Positions 42,697 to 52,213 of a stretch of 64,000 bases of DNA are shown piece by piece. Positions within the stretch are counted from its first letter, which is position 1. Every line of letters starts with the position of its first letter. The notes under the pieces were generated by a model. It was not told the DNA's origin, did not search any database, and was given only the letters and a program-made list of their open reading frames with translations. Source of the stretch: Chloroflexota bacterium (GTDB lineage: Bacteria > Chloroflexota > Anaerolineae > B4-G1 > SLSP01); NCBI GenBank assembly GCA_019873645.1, contig JAIOAX010000017.1:1-64000 (forward strand), written 5' to 3'. Made by a program: the position numbers and the translations under genes.

Positions 42697-43782
42697 TTGA
42701 ACAGCACAACCATAAATCCACGGGTTATGCTCCAAAAGATGCCGTTGCGGCGGTGGATCAAGCGCGTTGCCTCGAATTATGTGGTCAGGATGGTAGGGCG
42801 CGCGATTTTCACGATATGGTTTGTCACCAGTTTGATCTTCTTTCTGGTGCGGCTGATGCCTTCCAATCCCATCGAGGTCTACATCAACGAGTTGATGGTG
42901 CAATACAGTCTCACGTATGCCGAGGCGCGCGATCAGGCCGCCTCGCTTTTCGCCATAGACCTGGATGCGCCGCTCTGGAGGCAGTATGTGGATTACATGG
43001 TGCAACTGGCGCATGGCAATCTGGGGAATTCATTGCGTTCGCCGGGGACGTCGGTGTGGCAAATCATCGTGGCCTTTTTGCCCTGGACGTTGTTCAGTGT
43101 GGGGTTAGGGTTAATCATCAGTTTTGTCTTGGGCGTGTTTATTGGGATGTTGCTGGCCTATAAACGCCAGGCTTTGTGGGAGCCGGCCGTGTCGGGCACG
43201 GCTTCGGTGTTGAGTTCGATTCCCAATTACCTCATCGGCATTGTCCTGGTCGTGTATCTGGGGGTGCAATGGAAACTGGTCCCCATCCATAAGATGCGTG
43301 GCTCACACTCACCGGGGATGCAACCGGCGTTCACCTGGGCCTTTATCGCGGATATTTTCTTCCATGCAGCGTTGCCTATCCTTACGTATGTGCTCTCGAC
43401 CATCGGCTCGTGGATTCTTTCGATGAAGAGCAGCACCATCGGGACGTTAGGGGAAGATTATGTGACGGTAGCGCGGGCGCGTGGCCTTCCCGAGGGACGT
43501 ATTACGACCGCTTATGTGGGCCGTAATGCTATGTTGCCGCTCATTACCCAATTGCTGATCAGCATCGGTTTTGTCGTCGGCGGTTCGATTCTCATCGAAA
43601 ATATCTTCGTTTATCAAGGGATTGGCTACCGGCTGCTATCGGCCCTGAGCACGCGCGATTATCCGTTGATGCAAGGTATTTTCATGATCATCACGATTTC
43701 GGTGGTGGTCTCCAATCTGGTGGCCGACTTCATTTATGGGTGGTTTGATCCCCGTGTGCGCATTGCCGGAGGTGAAAAGTGA
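42697..43782 (+). CDS. Opp/Dpp-type ABC transporter permease 1
   Basis: A 361-residue DppB/OppB-like permease with six membrane spans (first: AIFTIWFVTSLIFFLVRLMP). The family periplasmic loop and cytoplasmic EAA-like motif ARGLPEGRITTAYVGRNAML are present. The proposed start is TTG at 42697, four bases after GGGAGGG; longer versions start inside the AACGTT repeat. It overlaps permease 2 by 4 bp. In this context it carries oligosaccharides or muropeptides as plausibly as peptides. Confidence 0.9.
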   Translation: MNSTTINPRVMLQKMPLRRWIKRVASNYVVRMVGRAIFTIWFVTSLIFFLVRLMPSNPIEVYINELMVQYSLTYAEARDQAASLFAIDLDAPLWRQYVDYMVQLAHGNLGNSLRSPGTSVWQIIVAFLPWTLFSVGLGLIISFVLGVFIGMLLAYKRQALWEPAVSGTASVLSSIPNYLIGIVLVVYLGVQWKLVPIHKMRGSHSPGMQPAFTWAFIADIFFHAALPILTYVLSTIGSWILSMKSSTIGTLGEDYVTVARARGLPEGRITTAYVGRNAMLPLITQLLISIGFVVGGSILIENIFVYQGIGYRLLSALSTRDYPLMQGIFMIITISVVVSNLVADFIYGWFDPRVRIAGGEK

Positions 43783-44687
43783 CGTCAACCGCAGCCCTGA
43801 TGCCCAAGACCGGTATCCGCTATTGGCCGGGACGCTTGATACGTGGGATCGGTCGGTTTTTGAAACTGATGAGCCGCAACAAGACGGGTTTTGTCGGTTT
43901 CTTGATCTTTATTAGCTTTGTGTTGCTGACGACGGTGGGAACGTGGTTTGTGCCGCCGGCAACTTCCGCCGACATCACGGCGATTTATGCGCCGCCCTCG
44001 TGGAAACACCTTCTGGGTACGGATAGCCAGGGAAAAGACATTTTTGCGCAGATCGTTCATGGAGGGTGGGACATTCTCAAAATGGCTCTGTTGACCGGCA
44101 TCATTTCGACGTTCATCGGTGTGGCGCTTGGCTCGCTGAGCGCGCTTATCGGCGGGGGCTTCGATGCCTTTCTCTCGATGCTGGCCGACATCTGGCTGAC
44201 CATTCCGCGTTTTCCGTTACTGGCTGTGTTAGCCACATTAGTTAAACTGGACAATATGTTACTGCTGGCATTGTTGCTCTCGGTGCTCTCATGGGCGGGT
44301 CTGTATCGTTCCATCCGCGCCCAGGTGTTCTCGCTCAAAGAGCGCGATTACATTGAAGCGGCGATGGCTTTGGACTTGGGGCTGTGGCATATCATTTTCT
44401 CCGAAGTGTTGCCGAACATGTTGAGTTACATTGCCATCAGCTTTACCTTCGGGATGACGTCCGCTATCTATGCCCAGGTGGGGCTGGTTTTCCTGGGATT
44501 GGTGCCCTTGACCCGCAACTGGGGGGTGATGATCAACCTGGCATGGACGCAGGGCGCGATTTTCTTCAAGGACAGCGTGTATTTCATTATGGCCCCGGTG
44601 ACGGCGATCGCGCTTTTCCAGCTTTCAATTGTGTGGATGAGCCGCTCGCTCGAAGAAATCTTCAACCCACGTCTGCGAACGGGGTAA
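43779..44687 (+). CDS. Opp/Dpp-type ABC transporter permease 2
   Basis: A 302-residue DppC/OppC-like permease from a GTG start overlapping the previous stop (GTGA), with GGAGGTGAAAA just upstream. It has the N-terminal cytoplasmic helix before the first span (FVGFLIFISFVLLTTVGTW), the HLLGTDSQGKDIFAQIVHGG motif of the family, and an EAA loop (IEAAMALDLGLWHIIFSEVL). It forms the membrane channel with permease 1. Confidence 0.9.
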   Translation: MTSTAALMPKTGIRYWPGRLIRGIGRFLKLMSRNKTGFVGFLIFISFVLLTTVGTWFVPPATSADITAIYAPPSWKHLLGTDSQGKDIFAQIVHGGWDILKMALLTGIISTFIGVALGSLSALIGGGFDAFLSMLADIWLTIPRFPLLAVLATLVKLDNMLLLALLLSVLSWAGLYRSIRAQVFSLKERDYIEAAMALDLGLWHIIFSEVLPNMLSYIAISFTFGMTSAIYAQVGLVFLGLVPLTRNWGVMINLAWTQGAIFFKDSVYFIMAPVTAIALFQLSIVWMSRSLEEIFNPRLRTG

Positions 44688-44753
44688 GGATACAAGGGGC
44701 AAGGGGCAGGGAGCAAGGAGCAAGAGGCAAGGGGACAGGGAGCAAGGAACAAG

Positions 44754-45821
44754 ATGGAAAACAAAATGGCGGATGGGACCAGGGCCAGAGTGCCGCTTAC
44801 GGTTGAAGATTTGTGGGTGGAGTATCAAATCGAGCGCGGCGTGGTGAAGGCGGTGCGCGGGGTAAGCTTTGAGCTGGCGCGGGGTGAAAGTCTGGCTTTG
44901 ATCGGCGAGAGTGGCTGTGGCAAGACGACGCTCGGCGTGGCGTTAATTCGCTTGCTGGTTCAGGCGGCGCGGATCACTAAAGGCGAGATCACCTACTGGC
45001 GTGGCAATCAGGGCTTTGATGTCCTGTCGCTCAAGGAGAGAGAGTTGCGCCGGTTCCGCTGGCGCGAATGTGCGATGGTGTTCCAGTCAGCCTTAAATGC
45101 TTTCAATCCGGTGCTGCGGATCTGGGATCAGATTCTCGATACGGCCAAAGCGCACGGCGCTATGTCGCGCCAGCAGGCACGGGAGCGCGCCATGCAGTTG
45201 CTGGAATACGTGCAACTCGATCCCAAGCGTGTGATTGACGCCTACCCGCACCAGTTGAGCGGCGGGATGCGGCAGCGGGTGCTGCTGGCGATGAGCCTGT
45301 TGCTCGATCCGCAGGTGCTCATCCTGGACGAGCCGACAACGGCGCTGGATATTTTGACGCAGCGGACGATTATTGACTTGTTGCGCCGGCTCAAAGAGCA
45401 AATCGGGTTTGCGATGCTTTTCATCTCGCACGACCTGGCGACGGCCGCCGAACTGGCCGATCGCGTGGCTACGATGTACGCGGGCAGTATTGTTGAGCTG
45501 GGACCGGTGGACGACATTTTCTATCGTCCGGCGCATCCGTATACCCTGGGACTTATCCGCGCCGTCCCGACGGTGACCGGCGATTTCGAGGCATTGGTTT
45601 CGATCCCCGGGGCGCCGCCGGACCTGGTGGATCCGCCGCCGGGCTGCAAATTCCACCCGCGCTGCCCTTATGTGACCGAGCGTTGTCGCGTTGAAGAACC
45701 CAAACTGGAGATGCATTACAGCGAGACCCATCGTGTCGCCTGTTTCAATGTGCGGCGGGTGCAGGAGGACACCCTGGACCTGCAAGAACGTTACGCCAAA
45801 TATGCTGGCAGGAGAATCTAA
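44754..45821 (+). CDS. Opp/Dpp-type ABC ATPase 1 (OppD/DppD type)
   Basis: A 355-residue ATPase. Walker A GESGCGKTTLGVA, signature LSGGMRQRVLLAMSL, Walker B VLILDEPTTALDI, switch LFISHDLATAAEL, then the oligopeptide-transporter C-terminal domain with Cys cluster HPRCPYVTERC typical of iron-sulfur-binding members. The 44690-44752 spacer is a purine-rich GGGAGCAAGGAGCAAG repeat that also supplies the ribosome binding site. Its stop shares one base with the next start. Confidence 0.92.
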   Translation: MENKMADGTRARVPLTVEDLWVEYQIERGVVKAVRGVSFELARGESLALIGESGCGKTTLGVALIRLLVQAARITKGEITYWRGNQGFDVLSLKERELRRFRWRECAMVFQSALNAFNPVLRIWDQILDTAKAHGAMSRQQARERAMQLLEYVQLDPKRVIDAYPHQLSGGMRQRVLLAMSLLLDPQVLILDEPTTALDILTQRTIIDLLRRLKEQIGFAMLFISHDLATAAELADRVATMYAGSIVELGPVDDIFYRPAHPYTLGLIRAVPTVTGDFEALVSIPGAPPDLVDPPPGCKFHPRCPYVTERCRVEEPKLEMHYSETHRVACFNVRRVQEDTLDLQERYAKYAGRRI

Positions 45822-46825
45822 TGAGCGAATATCTCATCGAAGCCCGTAATCTGGTGCGCACGTTTGGCTCGCGGCGTCAGCGGGTCACGGCGGTGGATGA
45901 TGTCTCTTTTGGGATTCGGGAAGGCGAAGTGGTGTGTCTGGTGGGCGAGAGCGGCTGCGGCAAAACGACGACCGGCAAGATGATCACGGGATTGATCAAG
46001 CCCACATCCGGGCAGGTTTTTTATGCAGGTAAGCCGGTATGGACGGCCAGGGGGGATAAGGGTGAGGATTTCAAAGCCTACCGGTTGGGTGTGCAGATTA
46101 TCCACCAGGACCCCTATGCTTCGCTCAACCCATCGCATACGATTTACCAAATCTTGAGTGCGCCGTTATTGCATCACAAATTTGTCGCTAACGTCTACGA
46201 GGCGCTGAACCGCGTGGTTGAGTTGCTCAACATCGTGGGACTGTCGCCGGTGGAGGATTTCCTGTACAAGTATCCACACCAGTTGAGCGGGGGACAGCGG
46301 CAACGGGTTTCGGTGGCACGTGCGCTGACCGTCAACCCGCGCGTGATCGTGGCCGATGAGGCTGTTTCGATGGTGGATGTCTCCATCCGCGTGGGGTTGC
46401 TCAACATGATGGCCGATTTGAAGCGCGAGTTGGGGGTGACGTATCTCTTCATCACGCACGATCTGGCGGTTGCTAAGTTCTTCGCGTGGGAAGGGCGGAT
46501 TGCGGTCATGTATGTGGGGAGCATCGTGGAGTTTGCCTCGACGCCGCAATTGATCAACGATCCCCGTCATCCGTACAGCAAAGCATTGCTCGCGGCCGTG
46601 CCGGAAGCCGACCCAGAGCTGACCCGCAGCAAACAACGGGTTGAATTGCGCAGTCAGGATATTCCGAGCCTGTTGGCGCTGCCCAGCGGCTGCCGTTTTC
46701 ATCCGCGCTGTCCGTATTTTGAGCCGGGGCTGTGTGATGTGCAGCGTCCTGCGTTGACACCGCTTGGCGAGAATCGCTATGTGGCCTGTCACCTTGCGGC
46801 GCGAGAGGCAGGTGTGGCGTCATGA
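45821..46825 (+). CDS. Opp/Dpp-type ABC ATPase 2 (OppF/DppF type)
   Basis: A 334-residue ATPase. Walker A GESGCGKTTTGKM, signature LSGGQRQRVSVARAL, switch LFITHDLAVAKFF, C-terminal Cys cluster FHPRCPYFEPGLC. Walker B reads VIVADEAVSMVDV, where the usual DEPVSALD has Ala for Pro and Met for Ala; the catalytic Glu is retained. The start overlaps the previous stop (TAATG). It should form a heterodimer with ATPase 1. Confidence 0.92.
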   Translation: MSEYLIEARNLVRTFGSRRQRVTAVDDVSFGIREGEVVCLVGESGCGKTTTGKMITGLIKPTSGQVFYAGKPVWTARGDKGEDFKAYRLGVQIIHQDPYASLNPSHTIYQILSAPLLHHKFVANVYEALNRVVELLNIVGLSPVEDFLYKYPHQLSGGQRQRVSVARALTVNPRVIVADEAVSMVDVSIRVGLLNMMADLKRELGVTYLFITHDLAVAKFFAWEGRIAVMYVGSIVEFASTPQLINDPRHPYSKALLAAVPEADPELTRSKQRVELRSQDIPSLLALPSGCRFHPRCPYFEPGLCDVQRPALTPLGENRYVACHLAAREAGVAS

Positions 46826-47007
46826 TCAGTCCACCATTGGGGCGCGCGGCTTTGCGGATTGCCATGTTCCTGGTGGTAACTTCGCTCATGCTGCTGCCTT
46901 TCGTCAAACCGGGAAGTGCTGAATTTGTAGTCACGGTAGTTACTTTGATCATTGGCGTTGGTTTTGGAGTGGTGTTGTTGATTCTGGTGCGTCGGGGAGT
47001 GCGGTAG
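46822..47007 (+). CDS. Small two-helix membrane protein
   Basis: A 61-residue protein with two hydrophobic helices ([16 protein letters not shown] and [20 protein letters not shown]) and a basic C-terminus RRGVR. Its ATG overlaps the ATPase stop (ATGA), which argues for real, coupled translation. It has no recognisable family. It could be a small accessory subunit of the importer, but nothing shows that directly. Confidence 0.6.
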   Translation: MISPPLGRAALRIAMFLVVTSLMLLPFVKPGSAEFVVTVVTLIIGVGFGVVLLILVRRGVR

Positions 47008-47036
47008 AACGTTAGAACGTTCAAACGTTCGAGAGA
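47005..47036. repeat. AACGTT cluster before the binding-protein gene
   Basis: GAACGTTAGAACGTTCAAACGTTCGAGAG-type sequence with three AACGTT units, followed by GAAGGAGG. A TTGACG at 47090 has no good -10 partner. Confidence 0.6.
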
Positions 47037-47140
47037 TTGTTGAAGGAGGTGGAACAGGGGAAAACAGGTGCAATTTGATTCAAAGCATTGACGTTGTGAA
47101 CATTAACCATTTAGTTTATCTTTTTAAGGAGGAGTATCAG

Positions 47141-49042
<1,902 letters not shown>

Positions 49043-49151
49043 ACGGCGTCGTGTTCCATGGGCAGGTGGCGTTTCCGTAAGGCAGCGTCACCTGCCTTCT
49101 TTATCCATCCGTAATTCGTAATTCGTAATCCGTAATTCGTAAGGAGTCCCT

Positions 49152-49979
49152 ATGTTCCCTATGCCCAGAACGCTGAATTTACCCCAGGGGCCGCTGGAGG
49201 GGCTACCGCCGGTGGCTGAGTATGACTGCCTGCGTGTGGCCGAGCCGATCATTGTGGATGGGCGGCTTGCCGAACCGGCCTGGCAGCGCGTGACGTGGTC
49301 CACGCCGTTTGTGAAGATGGATACCGGCGCGCCGGTGTCGCTTGATTCGCGCGTGGCGCTGCTGTGGGACGACACTTATCTGTATGCCGCCTTCAAATAT
49401 GAAGATCACGAAATCTGGGGGACGCACGTTGAGCACCATGACCACGTCTACAACAACGACAGCGACGCCGAAATCTTCATCGAAGGCAACGGCGTTTACT
49501 ACGAGTTGGGCGTCAATCCGATCAATACAATCTACGAGGTTTTTTGGACGTGGGTGGAGCCGGTGGTGGAACGCCGCGACATCGCGCGGCTCAATCATTT
49601 TTTCTCATTGGAGAACTTTTTTTATTTCTTGCCGCGGCTGGACGAACGTATGGGGCGCATCGGCGAACGCGACTGGGAGCTGCCCGGCCTCAAGCACGCC
49701 GTCCAGGTGGATGGCAGCCTGAACTGCCCAGAGATCCGTGACAACGGTTGGACGGTTGAGTTCGCCTTGCCGTGGGAGGGACTGAAGGCCCTGGGCAATC
49801 CGCATACCCCGCCGCATCCTGGCGACATCTGGCGCATCGGCGCCTCGCGCTGCCAGCACTTTCATGACGAACACGGCAATAACATCGCCGTAGACTGGTC
49901 GTGGAACCGCCACGGCTATATCAACATGCACATCCCGGAACGCTGGAGCAAGGTGCGATTTGTGGAACAGGTGGTGTGA
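49152..49979 (+). CDS. CBM9-like carbohydrate-binding protein
   Basis: A 275-residue protein similar to family-9 carbohydrate-binding modules: ADEPIIVDG-like AEPIIVDGRLAEPAWQRV, VALLWDDTYLYAAFKYED, NDSDAEIFIEGNGVYYELGV, and a final WNRHGYINMHIPERW. It has no signal peptide and no attached catalytic domain, so the site of action is unclear. It follows the binding-protein gene after a CGTAATTCGTAATCC repeat that ends in AAGGAG. It probably belongs to the same carbohydrate locus. Confidence 0.75.
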   Translation: MFPMPRTLNLPQGPLEGLPPVAEYDCLRVAEPIIVDGRLAEPAWQRVTWSTPFVKMDTGAPVSLDSRVALLWDDTYLYAAFKYEDHEIWGTHVEHHDHVYNNDSDAEIFIEGNGVYYELGVNPINTIYEVFWTWVEPVVERRDIARLNHFFSLENFFYFLPRLDERMGRIGERDWELPGLKHAVQVDGSLNCPEIRDNGWTVEFALPWEGLKALGNPHTPPHPGDIWRIGASRCQHFHDEHGNNIAVDWSWNRHGYINMHIPERWSKVRFVEQVV

Positions 49980-50001
49980 ACCTCCGCGACCCGCGTCGGC
50001 G

Positions 50002-50029
50002 TTGTCATTTCGGGGGAGCGTGTTATAAT
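50002..50029 (+). promoter_or_regulatory. Promoter of secG
   Basis: TTGTCA, 16 bases, TATAAT. The leader of about 95 bases is GC-rich with an ACGGTCAGCGACCGGCC hairpin, but no known RNA could be recognised. Confidence 0.65.
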
Positions 50030-50130
50030 GCCTCAGGTGGCACGGTCAGCGACCGGCCACAGCGAGGCAGAGGAGTACGCGAGAATCTCTGGGGCGAAAC
50101 ATCAACAATGCGGACAGCGGGGTATTGAAC

Positions 50131-50355
50131 ATGCAGACCTATCTAAATATCGTACAAATCATTTTGGGAATTGTGCTCACCGTGCTGGTGCTCTTTGAGG
50201 TGCGCAGCAGTGGGATGGGGGGCGTCTTCGGTGGCTCGCAGACGAGCATTATCCGCAAGCGCCGCGGCCCGGAACTGTTGTTGTTCCGCCTGACGGCCGG
50301 GGCCGCCATCCTGTTTTTCCTGGTGGCGATTATCAACGTCTTGCTGATCGGGTAA
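50131..50355 (+). CDS. secG: Preprotein translocase subunit SecG
   Basis: A 74-residue SecG, the accessory membrane subunit of the SecYEG channel. It has two hydrophobic helices (VQIILGIVLTVLVLFEV and LTAGAAILFFLVAIINVLLI) with the conserved loop SSGMGGVFGGS between them. The ATG at 50131 is preferred; a TTG two codons upstream is also in frame. It has its own promoter and is followed by a hairpin terminator. Confidence 0.9.
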   Translation: MQTYLNIVQIILGIVLTVLVLFEVRSSGMGGVFGGSQTSIIRKRRGPELLLFRLTAGAAILFFLVAIINVLLIG

Positions 50356-50371
50356 CGCTCACGTTCACACA

Positions 50372-50437
50372 AAGGACGGGGATGGAGGGTTGCGGGGAAG
50401 GTCATTCCCGGAACGCTTCCGGCTCCGTCCTTTTTCC
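50372..50437 (+). terminator. Terminator-like hairpin after secG
   Basis: AAGGACGG pairs with CCGTCCTT, with a smaller hairpin (GGGGAAGG/TTCCCGG region) inside and a TTTTTCC tail. Confidence 0.6.
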
Positions 50438-50456
50438 TTGTCTTTGAGGTAGAGCG

Positions 50457-52133
50457 ATGTTTCGACGCATCGGTTGGCAAATGGTGTTGGTGGGCATCGG
50501 GTTTGCGATCACGGCGCTCATTCTCGCGTATGTAGCGGAGACCTATACAACGGAGTTTCGCCCGGCCAACGGCGGTGCGTATATCGAAAGTGTGGCAGGG
50601 TACCCTCAAACGCTTAATCCTCTGTTAAGCTTCTATAACGATGCAGACAGCGATGTCGTGGCGCTGGTGTACAGTGGGTTGACGCGCATCGGCATGACCG
50701 GCGCCGTGGAGCCGGATCTGGCGAAGAGTTGGGAGATTGATCCGAGCGGCATCACCTACACGTTTCAGCTTAACTCCAACGTCCTCTGGCACGATGGTTT
50801 CTACTTCACCGCCGATGATGTGGTCTTTACACTGGGACTCATGCAAGACCCGGATTATCCCGGCCCGGCGGACATTGCAGCCCTGTGGCGCTCGGTAGAT
50901 ATTCTTAAGAAGGATAATTATACCGTGCAGTTTGTGCTGGAGGAACCTTATGCCCCTTTTTTGGACTACACGACCGTAGGCATCTTGCCGGCGCACAAAC
51001 TGCGCGACATTCGCGCTGCCGATCTGCCGACGCTGGAATTCAACCGCCAGGCCATCGGCACCGGCCCGTTTCGGATGACCGGCGTGGAAACGACAGAAGG
51101 GCAGATCACGGCCGTGACGCTCAAACGGTTCCCGCGTTATTACGGTCAGACGCCCTATCTCGAAAACATGGTCTTGCGCTTCTATCCTACGGCGCGGGCG
51201 GCTTTTGAGGCCTATCAGGACGGCGTTGTCGAGGGAGTCGCGCGCATTACCCAGGATGTGCTGCCCCAGGCTTTTGCGGCCGAAAACCTGGAGCTCCATT
51301 CGGCGGCGATGTCCGAGATGGTGATGCTCTATTTCAATGAACTGGTGACCGATACGTTGCCTTTCAACACGACGCAGGTGCGGCAGGCGCTGTTTTATGC
51401 GTTGGATCGTCAGGCCATTGTAGATAATGCGCTCATGGGACAGGCGCTGATCCCCCAGACTCCATTGCTGCCCGGCACCTGGGCTTATAAGACCGAAGGT
51501 GTGCCGACGTACTCTTACGATCCACAGCAGGCGCTTAAATTGCTGGCGGAAGCCGGGTGGCGGCGGCATAACGTCACCGGCATCCTCAACAATGCGAATG
51601 GCATGCCGTTGGCGTTTGCGTTGATGGTCGCCAATGACGCGCAGGACCTGGCGGTGGCGCGGGAGATTGTGGCGCAATGGGCGCGCATCGGTGTCTCGGC
51701 GACGGTGCAGGCCGTGCCGCCGCTGGCCTTCAGCGGCATCCTGGAATCGCGCAGCTATGACGCCGCGCTGACCCATCTGGTACTTCCCGGCGATCCCGAT
51801 CCTTATCCGTTCTGGCATGAGACGCAAGCATTGCCCGGTCAGGGGCAGAATTATGCCGGTTTTCAGCATCGCCGCATCAGCGAGGTCATCGAACAGGCGC
51901 GGCTGACCGTGGATCCGGCGCAGCGGCTGGCGTTATATCACGAATTCCAGCAGTTGTTTATGACCGAAGTCCCCGCCATCCCCCTGTATGTGCCGGTTTA
52001 TACGTATGCGATTGATGCGCGCGTCAACGGGGAGCAGTTGGGGCCCTTGATGCGCACGGGGGACCGCTTCCGCACAATTGCGAACTGGTATGTCCTGCAA
52101 CGTCGGGTTGTGGCCGGCCCGCAACGCGATTAA
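50457..52133 (+). CDS. Membrane-anchored family-5 solute-binding protein
   Basis: A 558-residue family-5 (Opp/Dpp) binding protein. It has an uncleaved-looking N-terminal anchor (MVLVGIGFAITALILAYV) and no lipobox. Domain motifs include GYPQTLNPLLSFYNDADSDV, LAKSWEIDPSGITYTFQLNS, VLWHDGFYFTADDVVFTLGL and VRQALFYALDRQAIV. No permease or ATPase genes are adjacent, so it may share a transporter encoded elsewhere or act as a peptide sensor. secG upstream is probably a separate unit because a terminator lies between. Confidence 0.85.
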   Translation: MFRRIGWQMVLVGIGFAITALILAYVAETYTTEFRPANGGAYIESVAGYPQTLNPLLSFYNDADSDVVALVYSGLTRIGMTGAVEPDLAKSWEIDPSGITYTFQLNSNVLWHDGFYFTADDVVFTLGLMQDPDYPGPADIAALWRSVDILKKDNYTVQFVLEEPYAPFLDYTTVGILPAHKLRDIRAADLPTLEFNRQAIGTGPFRMTGVETTEGQITAVTLKRFPRYYGQTPYLENMVLRFYPTARAAFEAYQDGVVEGVARITQDVLPQAFAAENLELHSAAMSEMVMLYFNELVTDTLPFNTTQVRQALFYALDRQAIVDNALMGQALIPQTPLLPGTWAYKTEGVPTYSYDPQQALKLLAEAGWRRHNVTGILNNANGMPLAFALMVANDAQDLAVAREIVAQWARIGVSATVQAVPPLAFSGILESRSYDAALTHLVLPGDPDPYPFWHETQALPGQGQNYAGFQHRRISEVIEQARLTVDPAQRLALYHEFQQLFMTEVPAIPLYVPVYTYAIDARVNGEQLGPLMRTGDRFRTIANWYVLQRRVVAGPQRD

Positions 52134-52141
52134 AAGTTTTC

Positions 52142-52169
52142 TTGTCTCTAACGTATTTTCGGGTATAAT
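52142..52169 (+). promoter_or_regulatory. Promoter of ppdK
   Basis: TTGTCT, 16 bases, TATAAT, about 45 bp before the ppdK start. Confidence 0.65.
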
Positions 52170-52213
52170 AGCACAGGTTACGTCCACTAAGTTTTTTGGG
52201 GAGGAAAAAAAGT

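Noticed and set aside
50030-50124. Structured RNA (SRP RNA or riboswitch) in the secG leader
   Set aside because: I looked for the GGAAG tetraloop-type SRP core and for known riboswitch cores and found none; only a small GC-rich hairpin is present.
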